Source: Bacteroidales bacterium (GTDB taxonomy: Bacteria; Bacteroidota; Bacteroidia; Bacteroidales; P3). Taken from it: a stretch of DNA of 64,000 nt. The notes under the pieces are model-generated. The model searched no databases. It was not told the origin of the DNA and was given only the letters and a program-made list of their open reading frames with translations. A program made the translations under genes and the position numbers. This document shows, piece after piece, positions 36,136 through 44,911 of the stretch; position 1 is the first letter of the stretch; the number at the start of each line of letters is the position of its first letter. The stretch spans positions 179,608 to 243,607 of the forward strand of contig JAQVXZ010000001.1 of the NCBI GenBank assembly GCA_028708845.1, read 5' to 3'.

Positions 36136-37370
36136 TTCTTATAGTTTATTCCAAAGATTATTAAAAATATTGAGCCTAAGAATATCATCCCTATTCCTAT
36201 ATATACAAGTCTTAGCCAAGGGTCATAAACTAATTCAAAGCTTGAATAGGTTGAGAGTTTACCCATATTATTGTCGTATCCGTATTGGTATATCTTCCAA
36301 CTTCCTATTGTCATTGGGTGATTTACTCTTATATCTCCTTGCAAATGTTCTTCATCTTTTGTGTAAACATCAACATTTGAGATATAGGATTTTGTTTCTG
36401 GGGGCGTCATAACAAGTGCAAAGGTGGAGTCAAGGTCTATTGATTGAGGGAATTGTACTGAGCTTCCAGAGGATACCCATTCTGTTTTTTGAGTCTTGCC
36501 TTTTACTGAAATTAGTGCAGCAGGAGTTGAGGCTTTCATTGGAACTTCTTTAAATGTTCTGTCTGAATTTCTTACTGCATTATGTATATATTCTACGAGT
36601 TTTATCTTGTGGCCAAAGAGATTAGTCTCTTCTTTTGTATTTGTGTCTATTTGGTAGTATTGAGGTTTGCTTGAGGGTTGTACTTCTCCTGTTTTCTTAT
36701 TTATTACGGCAAGTTTAGGGATATATTCTTCTATTGTAAATTCATTTAACTGAATTGCAATGGGAAGTTCTTCAACCTTTTGCTCCTTATCGAAGACCCT
36801 CCACTCTGTTTCTCCAACCTCAACATACATTATATAGCGGTTCATATCAGCATAGCCTAAGCCAGAAGAGAATAATAATAACCACAAGCCTAAGTGGTTT
36901 AATATAAAAACAAGGTATTTCTTTGAGAATGCTGGCTTTCTTTTTGAAATGATTGAACCAAGTGAGATAAGGATAAGGGAGTAAATAAGGACAAATGCCC
37001 ATGAGGAAGTCATTTGATTAAATCCTAAGAGATGAAATATATTTGCTTTCTCATTTAAGGGGATAGCTTCTTGCCTTGTTATACCCATTATGAGTGCAAG
37101 AAGGGTTATTGCAATAAGGAGAGAGACTGATAAATGTACTGATGTAAGCCATTTAAAGAAAGCCTTCCTTTTAAATATTGAGGATAGGACTGAAAACAAT
37201 ATAATGCCTATTCCTATATATATATTAAAAGGAAAGCTTAAGAGGTAGAAATTAAATCCACCTATTGTTGTTTGAAGCGAAAAACCAACTATGATTATTC
37301 CAAGTACAATTACTAGACTTTCTTTATAGCTCCATGGTTGTTGCCAAATCTTTCGCTTATCTTTATTCAT
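36132..37370 (-). CDS. resB: ResB-like cytochrome c biogenesis protein
   Basis: CcsB/ResB half of the system II cytochrome c synthetase, which attaches haem to CXXCH sites outside the inner membrane. At 412 residues it has membrane helices at about 15-35, 45-60, 72-95, 120-140, 152-172 and 385-408. A large periplasmic domain lies between them (about 180-380) with GDIRVNHPMTIGSWKIYQYGYD, typical of ResB. It starts 38 bases after nrfA and overlaps ccsA by 4 bases. It is probably one operon, nrfH-nrfA-resB-ccsA. Confidence 0.88.
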   Translation of the reverse strand: MNKDKRKIWQQPWSYKESLVIVLGIIIVGFSLQTTIGGFNFYLLSFPFNIYIGIGIILFSVLSSIFKRKAFFKWLTSVHLSVSLLIAITLLALIMGITRQEAIPLNEKANIFHLLGFNQMTSSWAFVLIYSLILISLGSIISKRKPAFSKKYLVFILNHLGLWLLLFSSGLGYADMNRYIMYVEVGETEWRVFDKEQKVEELPIAIQLNEFTIEEYIPKLAVINKKTGEVQPSSKPQYYQIDTNTKEETNLFGHKIKLVEYIHNAVRNSDRTFKEVPMKASTPAALISVKGKTQKTEWVSSGSSVQFPQSIDLDSTFALVMTPPETKSYISNVDVYTKDEEHLQGDIRVNHPMTIGSWKIYQYGYDNNMGKLSTYSSFELVYDPWLRLVYIGIGMIFLGSIFLIIFGINYKK

Positions 37371-37408
37371 AGTAATGAGTTAGTCAATTTTAGTAATGTA
37401 ATAGCTAT

Positions 37409-38914
37409 TTATAGTTTTGTAGTTAGTTTGCCGTCTTTCTTAGCTTGCTCCAACCATTTTGGAACAGTAGTATTTAACCATTCTTTCTTTTCTTTATTTA
37501 GCTTAGCCATATCAAGACCTATATATTGTTGTGCTTTTGCTTTAGTTGAAAGGTCTGGCATACTAACATCCTTAACTCCATAGTTGAATAATACTTTTTG
37601 AAGTTCAAGTTGTGCTTGCATTGCTTTGTCAAGTCCATGTGCTAGGATTCTTTGAGATTCAACAGGTGCGTGGAATGTTGAGCCATGAGATGCAACAACA
37701 AAATCCCAACGCCACTGTGATTGACGAAGAAGTTTTAAAATACCTTTCATTTCCTTTTCAGTTGCTCCCTTATCCCAAGCAGTTTTTGCCATTATATGAG
37801 ATTTAGCAAGTTCTTTTTCTAATCTATCTCTAATTTCAAGAGCCTTATCTTGGTATTCATAAACATAACCCTTTAGCTTTTCTTCGCTATCTCTATGACA
37901 GGTTTGACAAGTTGATTCTATGTTTTTAAGAGGACTCATTACATGGTGGTCAGAATACTTAATACCTCCTTCAGAAATATAAGGCATATGACAATCTGCA
38001 CATGATAAACCTCTTTGAGCGTGTGGCCCTACAGAAAATAATTCATAATCAGGGTGCTGAGCCTTTAACATAGGAGCTCTCGAAAGAGCATGTGTCCAAT
38101 CTGTGAAGTTTGCATCATCGTAGTATTTTTCAATTGCTTCAACAGTCATTCCTCCATCCCAAGGGAAGGTTAGGTAGTTCTCGCCCTTTGTGAAATGGTA
38201 TTCAACATGGCATTGTGCACAAGCAAGAGTTCTCATTTCTTGTGGGCTAGCTTGTGTTATATCTTTTCCTTGACGAGCAAATGCTTCAATTAGTGCTGGA
38301 CGAGTTATGGTTAGAGCCATTGTTTTTGGGTCATGGCAATCAGCACAACCAATAGGATTAACTATTTCTTTTCCCAATGCTCCCCATTGTTGTTTATAAA
38401 ACTTATCTATACCTAATTCATTCATCATTCTTGGAACATCTGGCCCCTTACATGTCCAACAAGTTGCTGGTTGAGGGCCATCACTGTCATTTACTGGAGT
38501 TCCTGTCCTAAGAGTTTCAGTTACATCCGCTATTGTGTAAGCATGACCTCTTGGTGCTGTATAGTCCTTTGAAAATGCATAGCCTGCCCATAGAACAACC
38601 ATTTCTGGTCTTGCCTCTAAGACGTCTTGCTTATGATTCCCTAAGTGCTTGCTTTGGAAATCCATTTCTTTTGTCTTCTTCCAAGTGTCGTATTCTCTTG
38701 GATAATTAATTCCCCACTCTTCGGAATGAGTGTTAATTCCTTTTATTTCCACCTTCTTATTGCTGTAGAGGGTGGCAATTTCGGCTCTTCTTTCCGTTAT
38801 TGAGGCTGCAAGTAAGCCTAAAAGAAATACTGCGACCATTACGACTGCAAAAATAGACCAACCTATGATAGGTCTATTCTTAATTGCTTGAGATAGTTTT
38901 TGCATGATTTTCAT
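37409..38914 (-). CDS. nrfA: Ammonia-forming cytochrome c nitrite reductase, catalytic subunit
   Basis: Reduces nitrite to ammonium with six electrons in the periplasm. The 501-residue protein has an uncleaved or signal-type N-terminal helix (18-38) and five haem sites: the active-site CXXCK at 152-156 (CWTCK), and CXXCH at 190-194, 232-236, 305-309 and 336-340. The conserved KGENYLTFPW and HAQRGLSCADCHMPY regions surround the active site. It begins one base after nrfH, and NrfH delivers electrons from menaquinol. Dissimilation or nitrite detoxification are both possible roles. Confidence 0.97.
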   Translation of the reverse strand: MKIMQKLSQAIKNRPIIGWSIFAVVMVAVFLLGLLAASITERRAEIATLYSNKKVEIKGINTHSEEWGINYPREYDTWKKTKEMDFQSKHLGNHKQDVLEARPEMVVLWAGYAFSKDYTAPRGHAYTIADVTETLRTGTPVNDSDGPQPATCWTCKGPDVPRMMNELGIDKFYKQQWGALGKEIVNPIGCADCHDPKTMALTITRPALIEAFARQGKDITQASPQEMRTLACAQCHVEYHFTKGENYLTFPWDGGMTVEAIEKYYDDANFTDWTHALSRAPMLKAQHPDYELFSVGPHAQRGLSCADCHMPYISEGGIKYSDHHVMSPLKNIESTCQTCHRDSEEKLKGYVYEYQDKALEIRDRLEKELAKSHIMAKTAWDKGATEKEMKGILKLLRQSQWRWDFVVASHGSTFHAPVESQRILAHGLDKAMQAQLELQKVLFNYGVKDVSMPDLSTKAKAQQYIGLDMAKLNKEKKEWLNTTVPKWLEQAKKDGKLTTKL

Positions 38915-38915
38915 A

Positions 38916-39491
38916 TTATTTCATTTTATTTTTTAACCAATTAGGAACAGGGGATTTTGGAAGAGGGGCAAGAGAATTAGGAGAGGAAGATATATTACTT
39001 ATTTTTGTGTGAGGAACATTTTGATGACATTCCCAACAAACCTTTGCTTTTCCTTCTTTTGCTTCATTATAAGTGTACATACCCGTTTTGACAAGGGCTG
39101 TGTTTAGTTGTTCATGACAACGAATACAGTTGTTCATTATAACATTATTACTTGCATTTCTCGGCCTGATGACCTGAGGTTCTGCATGAAAAGTAAAAAC
39201 AGCTGAATGGAATAAACCATCAGCTGCTTTAAAATAGTATTTATTAAAAACGTTATTATGGGGAACGTGACAATCATTACAATTGGCAAATTCACGATGA
39301 GAACTATGCGACCAGGCATCGTAGTAAGAGTCCATAATATGACAATTAATACAAGCCTCTGGATCATCGGATAAATAAGAGTGGAGCCTTGACATATACA
39401 TTGAATAGGCCGAAAGACCTACAATAACTCCTCCAATAATAAACATTGGGAGAATTAGCCAAGACGGAAAATAACTCAAAAACTTTTTCAT
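38916..39491 (-). CDS. nrfH: Cytochrome c nitrite reductase small subunit
   Basis: NapC/NirT-family tetrahaem quinol dehydrogenase that anchors NrfA and feeds it electrons. The 191-residue protein has a membrane helix at about 10-32 and four CXXCH motifs at 47-51, 71-75, 122-126 and 152-156. A proline-rich C-terminal tail ends PVPNWLKNKMK. It is directly followed by nrfA. The upstream frdB gene lies 104 bases away on the same strand. I see no strong promoter box between them, so read-through from the frd genes is possible. Confidence 0.95.
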   Translation of the reverse strand: MKKFLSYFPSWLILPMFIIGGVIVGLSAYSMYMSRLHSYLSDDPEACINCHIMDSYYDAWSHSSHREFANCNDCHVPHNNVFNKYYFKAADGLFHSAVFTFHAEPQVIRPRNASNNVIMNNCIRCHEQLNTALVKTGMYTYNEAKEGKAKVCWECHQNVPHTKISNISSSPNSLAPLPKSPVPNWLKNKMK

Positions 39492-39595
39492 ATTACATTA
39501 TATTAGTTTTTATTTTGAATTACTTCTACTCTAATTATCTTAGAGCAAAGCTTTCTATGATGATATATAAATGGTCAAACTCATCTCTCTATGTT

Positions 39596-40351
39596 TTAGA
39601 TAGTTTCCTCAGATACAATCTTTGCAAGAATAAACTCAAGGTTCATTCTTGAAATATTAGAACGCTTGATTTCCTTAGGACATTCTGCCTCGCAAGCATA
39701 AGTGTTAGTACAGTTACCAAATCCTAATTCATCCATCTTAGCAACCATTTTCTGAACTCTTATTGCAGCCTCTGGTTTTCCTTGTGGTAGAAGAGCAAGT
39801 TGTGTAACTTTTGCACCAACAAATAGCATAGCAGATGCATTCTTACATGCTGCAATACATGCTCCACAACCTATACATGATGCTGAGTCCATAGCTTGGT
39901 CTGCCTTATGTTTAGGAATTGGAATTGCATTTCCATCTGGAACGCCTCCTGATGTTACTGAAATATATCCACCTTCTTGAATCATTTTATCAAGAGCAGT
40001 TCTGTCAACAACTAAGTCTCTGATTACAGGGAAAGGTTTTGCTCTCCATGGTTCAATTGTTATTGTTTCTCCATCTGTGAACTTTCTCATATGAAGTTGG
40101 CAGGTTGTTACTGCATCATCTGGTCCGTGTGGACGTCCATTAATGTATAATCCGCACATTCCACATATTCCTTCACGACAATCGTTGTCAAAACATACTG
40201 GATGTGATAATTTATTTACTAGACTTTCATTTAATATATCCAACATCTCTAAGAAAGAACAGTCGGGTGAAATGTCTTTTATTTTATATGTCTCGAAGCG
40301 TCCTTTAGCTTTTTGGTTTTCTTGACGCCAAATTTTTAATGTAAAATCCAT
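39596..40351 (-). CDS. frdB: Fumarate reductase / succinate dehydrogenase iron-sulfur subunit
   Basis: Electron-transfer subunit of complex II. The 251-residue protein has the N-terminal [2Fe-2S] site ([11 protein letters not shown] near 57-67, with a further Cys in TTCQLHM). The ferredoxin-like sites follow: [11 protein letters not shown] (about 159) and [12 protein letters not shown] (about 213), which bind the [4Fe-4S] and [3Fe-4S] clusters. It starts one base after the flavoprotein gene. In Bacteroidota this three-subunit enzyme usually runs as menaquinol:fumarate reductase; direction cannot be told from sequence. Confidence 0.95.
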   Translation of the reverse strand: MDFTLKIWRQENQKAKGRFETYKIKDISPDCSFLEMLDILNESLVNKLSHPVCFDNDCREGICGMCGLYINGRPHGPDDAVTTCQLHMRKFTDGETITIEPWRAKPFPVIRDLVVDRTALDKMIQEGGYISVTSGGVPDGNAIPIPKHKADQAMDSASCIGCGACIAACKNASAMLFVGAKVTQLALLPQGKPEAAIRVQKMVAKMDELGFGNCTNTYACEAECPKEIKRSNISRMNLEFILAKIVSEETI

Positions 40352-40352
40352 C

Positions 40353-42290
40353 TTACTTGTAATTTCTTTGTTGAACGTTAATAAACTCGTAATTTAATTC
40401 TTCTTTATGCATTATTGGTTCTTGCTCTTCACCTTTATACTCCCACACTCCAACAAACATAAAGTTTTTATCATCTCTTCTTGCTTCTCCCTCGTCAGTC
40501 ACATATTCTTCTCTATAATGTCCTCCACAGCTTTCTTCTCTTTGAAGAGCGTCTTTTGCCATGATTTCTGCAAGTTCTATATGGTCTGCAAGGCGTAAAG
40601 CTTTTGCAAGTTCAGGATTCATTGAGTTCATATCGCCAGTTACTCTAACATTTGACCAAAACTCTTTCCTTAAATCTGCTAGCATAGGAATTGCCTTAGT
40701 AAGTTTCTCCGCATTTCTTCCCATTCCAACATATTCCCACATAATGTGTCCAAGTTCTCTTTGAAGAGTATCAACAGTTTTTTCTCCCTTGATTGCCATT
40801 ATGCTTTCAAGTTTTGCTCTAACTGATTTCTCTGCCTCATCAAACTCTTTTGTTTCAATTGAAACTCTTGGTTGGTGAATTTTGTCTGCAAGGAAGTTTT
40901 GCATTGTATAAGGAAGTATGAAATAACCGTCAGCCAAACCTTGCATAAGGGCAGATGCTCCTAAGCGATTTGCTCCGTGGTCAGAGAAATTAGCCTCTCC
41001 TGTTGCAAATAGTCCTGGAATAGTGGTTTGAAGTTCATAATCAACCCAAAGTCCGCCCATTGTATAGTGAACAGCTGGATAAATCATCATTGGGTTTTCG
41101 TAAGGGTCAACGTCAACAATCTTTTCATACATTTGGAAAAGGTTACCGTAACGCTCTTGAATTTTATCTCTTCCCAAACGCTCAATTGCTGTTTTGAAGT
41201 CTAAGTAAACTGCAAAGCCAGCTCCCACTCCATATCCTGCATCACAACGTTCTTTAGCTGCTCTTGATGCAATATCTCTTGGAACAAGGTTTCCAAAAGC
41301 AGGGTATCTTCTTTCTAAGTAATAGTCTCTATCCTCTTCTTTTAAATCAGTAGGATTAAGTTTTCCTTCTCTAATTGCTTTTGCGTCTTCTATATTTTTT
41401 GGCACCCATATTCTTCCGTCATTTCTTAGTGACTCAGACATAAGTGTTAGTTTCGATTGGTAGTCTCCCTTAACCGGAATACAGGTTGGGTGAATTTGAA
41501 CAAAACAAGGATTAGCAAACATTGCTCCCTTATGGTAACATTGAACAGCTGCCGAACCATTACATTCCATAGCATTGGTTGAAAGGAAGTAAACGTTTCC
41601 ATAACCTCCTGTTGCCATAACAACCGCATGTGAACTCCAACGCTCAAGCTCTCCTGTTTGAAGATTTCTTGTAATAATTCCTCTTGCTTGTCCATCAATT
41701 ACAACAAGGTCCATCATCTCTCTTCTCTCATACATCTTAACAGTTCCAGCTTTTATTTCTTTTGAAAGTGCAGAATACGCACCTAAAAGAAGCTGTTGCC
41801 CTGTTTGACCCTTAGCGTAGAATGTTCTACTAACTTGTGATCCTCCAAAAGAACGGTTGTCAAGTAGACCTGCGTAATCTCTTGCAAAAGGAATTCCTTG
41901 TGCAACGCCTTGGTCAATTATACTATTTGCAACCTCTGCCAAACGATAAACATTTGCTTCCCTTGCACGATAGTCTCCTCCTTTTATTGTATCATTGAAT
42001 AATCTTTCAATACTGTCACCATCGTTTTGATAGTTCTTTGCTGCATTTATTCCTCCTTGAGCTGCAATTGAGTGAGCTCTTCTTGGAGAATCTGATATGC
42101 AAAATATCTTAACATTAAAACCCAAAGCCCCTAATGAAGCAGCTGCTGATGAACCTGCCAAGCCTGTTCCTACAACAATAATATCTAGTTTTCTTTTGTT
42201 TGCAGGATTAACTAACTTTTGACTTGACTTATATCTAGTCCACTTTTCCGATAGCTGACCTTCTGGTATTTTGGAATCAAGTGTGCTCAT
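40353..42290 (-). CDS. frdA: Fumarate reductase / succinate dehydrogenase flavoprotein subunit
   Basis: Catalytic subunit of complex II with covalently bound FAD. At 645 residues it matches the long Bacteroidota/epsilon-type subunit. The FAD fold begins [13 protein letters not shown] (about 36-48). The flavinylation histidine is expected in the [15 protein letters not shown] stretch (H77). The active-site region is [14 protein letters not shown], followed by [13 protein letters not shown]. It lies between the cytochrome b subunit gene (64-base gap) and frdB. Confidence 0.96.
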   Translation of the reverse strand: MSTLDSKIPEGQLSEKWTRYKSSQKLVNPANKRKLDIIVVGTGLAGSSAAASLGALGFNVKIFCISDSPRRAHSIAAQGGINAAKNYQNDGDSIERLFNDTIKGGDYRAREANVYRLAEVANSIIDQGVAQGIPFARDYAGLLDNRSFGGSQVSRTFYAKGQTGQQLLLGAYSALSKEIKAGTVKMYERREMMDLVVIDGQARGIITRNLQTGELERWSSHAVVMATGGYGNVYFLSTNAMECNGSAAVQCYHKGAMFANPCFVQIHPTCIPVKGDYQSKLTLMSESLRNDGRIWVPKNIEDAKAIREGKLNPTDLKEEDRDYYLERRYPAFGNLVPRDIASRAAKERCDAGYGVGAGFAVYLDFKTAIERLGRDKIQERYGNLFQMYEKIVDVDPYENPMMIYPAVHYTMGGLWVDYELQTTIPGLFATGEANFSDHGANRLGASALMQGLADGYFILPYTMQNFLADKIHQPRVSIETKEFDEAEKSVRAKLESIMAIKGEKTVDTLQRELGHIMWEYVGMGRNAEKLTKAIPMLADLRKEFWSNVRVTGDMNSMNPELAKALRLADHIELAEIMAKDALQREESCGGHYREEYVTDEGEARRDDKNFMFVGVWEYKGEEQEPIMHKEELNYEFINVQQRNYK

Positions 42291-42354
42291 ATCTTATTAT
42301 TTTTATTTTTATTTATAAATTTTAATCTTGTTTTGCTTTAATTGTTTTCAGTTA

Positions 42355-43221
42355 CTAAAGCATAAACATAAGCCAAAGTGGAATAGCTGCAAAACCTAAT
42401 GGAATTATAACAGCATAAGCCAAAGCTACCACATCTATAATTGGAGTGTATTTCTTGTGATTAAGTCCAAGAGTTTGAGCTAGTGACCCAAGTGCATGGA
42501 ATAGGTGGAAACCTAAAACAACAAATACTAATAAGTAAATAATAGAATATGTTTTATTAGCAAAAAGCTCTAAACTCATATTATAGAAGTCTGGTTCATA
42601 ATGTTTGAAGTCTTCTCCACAATAAAGTTTAACTTCATCCTTTGTTAGGTTTACCAAGTTTTTTCTATTCTTATCCATTTTATCCATGGAAACTTGAGAT
42701 ATTGCTTGATATTGAGCCATAAGAGAAGCTTGTTCTTTTTCACTAAGCTCTCCGCTTTGAAGTTTAATAGCTTTTTCTTGGAAATGCTTATCAACTTGTT
42801 CCATATCTGCAGAGTATTTTCCCTCAACCAAATCAAACTTAACGAAGTAGAAATTGATAAAGTGAATAACTAAGAAGCAAGCAATAACGCCACCTGTCCA
42901 AATCATGTAACGAGACATAAATGGAGTTTTGGTTTTAGTTGCCACTTTGTAGCGAATTGGACGAGCTAAGAAGTTTTCAATAGTAAGTAGGATAGCAATG
43001 ATTATGTGCAGTAGCACAGATGCTAGCAGTACTATTTCAAATACTTTCACAATGTAGTTTGTACCCATGAAATGACTTGCATTTCGATACCACTCTCCAC
43101 CATCTTCTCTTAGTAGGCATAAGTTAATACCTAAATGGACTGGCAAAAACAGCAGAAGGAATAATCCAAAAGCCGCTAGTGCAATCTTCTTTGTAATGGA
43201 GGCAAATTTTATTAGTTTCAT
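42355..43221 (-). CDS. frdC: Complex II cytochrome b subunit with an enlarged loop
   Basis: Membrane anchor that binds haem and menaquinone. Five helices are visible at about 13-38, 56-82, 106-128, 222-245 and 262-286, as in the single-anchor B-type enzymes. Candidate haem ligands are H29, H72, H120 and H239 or H242. At 288 residues it is about 60 residues longer than the usual 220-230. The extra part is a hydrophilic, helix-forming insert at about 133-205, between helices three and four (rich in K, E, Q, M). The gene has an ideal promoter at 43282-43312 and begins the frd operon. Confidence 0.9.
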   Translation of the reverse strand: MKLIKFASITKKIALAAFGLFLLLFLPVHLGINLCLLREDGGEWYRNASHFMGTNYIVKVFEIVLLASVLLHIIIAILLTIENFLARPIRYKVATKTKTPFMSRYMIWTGGVIACFLVIHFINFYFVKFDLVEGKYSADMEQVDKHFQEKAIKLQSGELSEKEQASLMAQYQAISQVSMDKMDKNRKNLVNLTKDEVKLYCGEDFKHYEPDFYNMSLELFANKTYSIIYLLVFVVLGFHLFHALGSLAQTLGLNHKKYTPIIDVVALAYAVIIPLGFAAIPLWLMFML

Positions 43222-43281
43222 AGACTTTTTGCGTTTTATTTATATCAATAATATTTATTTTTCTAATAATAATGTAGGTTG

Positions 43282-43312
43282 CAAAGTTAATCATAATATT
43301 TCAATTGTCAAA
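43282..43312 (-). promoter_or_regulatory. Bacteroidota promoter for the frd operon
   Basis: On the minus strand: TTTG at 43309-43312, a 19-base spacer, TAACTTTG at 43282-43289. It is an ideal match about 60 bases before the cytochrome b start. The rest of the 43222-43560 gap holds the 21-base array and otherwise nothing I can name. Confidence 0.85.
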
Positions 43313-43473
43313 TTCACAATACTAAAATTGAAATTATAAATTCAAATCTTTCTTTTATGATTAATATGCTTTTTTATCCATACAAAGCCAATAATCAAGG
43401 CTTTTATCTAATGCAAATATAGTGAAAGTATAATATAAAACAATAGTTTTCTAACTCTTTGTTTTAATTTTTT

Positions 43474-43557
43474 CTTTCTTTGATTCAAGAAATCCTTTCT
43501 TTGATCTAGGAAATTCTTTCAGCGATTCAATTTTCTCTTTCTTTGTTTGGTTTTTCT
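43474..43557. repeat. Four 21-base units, CTTTCTTTGATT type
   Basis: Units start at 43474, 43495, 43516 and 43537, each opening CTTTC and mostly CTTTCTTTG. The middle units contain GATCTAGGAAATT and GATTCAATTTTCT. Related segments occur in reverse complement at 19757-19797 and 33723-33764. It ends three bases from the xseB stop. Confidence 0.88.
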
Positions 43558-43560
43558 CGT

Positions 43561-43770
43561 TTAGTAATCGTCGTTTGCGATATTTATTTCGTCTATTATT
43601 TTACTGACGTCTTCATTGACCGTATTTAGACTTTGCTTACAATCTTGAATTAAAACTAGAGCTTTCTTTATTTTCTCTGTCATCTCATCTATTGCAATAT
43701 CGCCCTTTTCCAAATCCTTGACTATTTTGCTTAGCTCTTCAAATTTCTGAGTATAGGTTTCTGTTTTCAT
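43561..43770 (-). CDS. xseB: Exodeoxyribonuclease VII small subunit
   Basis: A 69-residue helical subunit that activates XseA. It shows the family pattern KFEELSKIVKDLEKGDIAIDEMTEKIKKALVLIQDCKQSL, two helices with the conserved LE-G turn. Length is typical. Its ATG overlaps the xseA stop by 4 bases, so the two are translationally coupled. Last gene of the long minus-strand series that starts at recJ. Confidence 0.9.
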   Translation of the reverse strand: MKTETYTQKFEELSKIVKDLEKGDIAIDEMTEKIKKALVLIQDCKQSLNTVNEDVSKIIDEINIANDDY

Positions 43771-44909
43771 AACTTGTTTAGTTTTTCTATGTCCTCAACT
43801 GTTGATATTGTTTTACCATCTTCAAATAAAGTGATTATTTTGTCCCCTTTTTTTATATCAGAAATTGTTTTTACTAATTTATTATCAATATATGTTATGG
43901 AATATCCTCTTTTTAAAAGGTTTTTTGGGTCTAGTATTTGAAGTATTTGTTGGAAATGTTCTAGAGTTTGAGTCTCTCTTTCTATTCTTTTGTTTGCAAA
44001 ATTAAATATTTTTTGATTTATATCTTTTAGGGTTTGATCAAAAGCTCTAAATCTTGAGATTATATAGTCGGCTAAGTCAGTTGGGGTTATTGCTGTTTTG
44101 TTTGAAACCATTTCAGATACAGTTTCATTGGTTGAATGTCCAATTCCTGTAAGAATAGGCAAGGGAAAATCTGCTATTTTCTTAACTAAATCATAATTAT
44201 TATAGCAAGCAAGACCTATATCTCCACCACCACCTCTGATTATTAGTACACAATCGAAGTGATGTTTCACAATCTCTATTGTATCCAATGCCATAATCAT
44301 ACTTTCTACTGCGTTATCACCTTGTAGTAGTGAGGGGAAAAGATGAGTGAAAATCTTATAATGAGGCTCTTCCTTTTTAATTATATTCATAAAATCGGAG
44401 TAGCCTTTACTTGTTTCAACAGATATTATTGCTATTCGTTTTGGTAAAAGAGGCATTTTAAGTTTTCGGTTTTTATCCCAAATTCCTTCTTCTTTTATCT
44501 TCTTTATTGTTTCTTGACGTTCTTTTTCTAGTTCTCCGAGAGTGAAAAGGGGGTCAATATCTAAAATTCTTAGGCTTAGTCCATAGAGGGCATCGAATGA
44601 TATTCTACAGTGTAATAATGTTGTTATGCCGTCTTTTATGGGTTCTTTGGTTATGGAAATGAATTTATTATTAATTCTATTATAGTCGTCTTTCCAAATT
44701 AGGGCTCTGGTTTGAGCTACTATCTTGTTTTCAGATTTTTCAACCAAGTCTGGGTAAGAATGCCCAGAATGAATATAATGGTTGAGTTTCATAATTTCTG
44801 CCTTAACCCAGAAGCTTGAAGTGTAGCGGTTGAGCAAAGTCTTCTGAATGCTTGAAAGAGTTTCAAGAAGGGTAAAATATTTTATAGGATTATTTTCTTC
44901 TTCTGACAT
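43767..44909 (-). CDS. xseA: Exodeoxyribonuclease VII large subunit
   Basis: Catalytic subunit of the nuclease that degrades single-stranded DNA from both ends. Residues 10-105 form the OB-fold DNA-binding domain (SSFWVKAEIMKLNHYIHSGHSYPDL region). Residues 125-330 form the catalytic domain with LLPKRIAIISVETSKGYSDF and the conserved VLIIRGGGGDIG and GIGHSTNETVSE. At 380 residues it is a little short, because the C-terminal coiled coil is reduced. It begins two bases after the TPR gene. Confidence 0.92.
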   Translation of the reverse strand: MSEEENNPIKYFTLLETLSSIQKTLLNRYTSSFWVKAEIMKLNHYIHSGHSYPDLVEKSENKIVAQTRALIWKDDYNRINNKFISITKEPIKDGITTLLHCRISFDALYGLSLRILDIDPLFTLGELEKERQETIKKIKEEGIWDKNRKLKMPLLPKRIAIISVETSKGYSDFMNIIKKEEPHYKIFTHLFPSLLQGDNAVESMIMALDTIEIVKHHFDCVLIIRGGGGDIGLACYNNYDLVKKIADFPLPILTGIGHSTNETVSEMVSNKTAITPTDLADYIISRFRAFDQTLKDINQKIFNFANKRIERETQTLEHFQQILQILDPKNLLKRGYSITYIDNKLVKTISDIKKGDKIITLFEDGKTISTVEDIEKLNKL

Positions 44910-44911
44910 AG

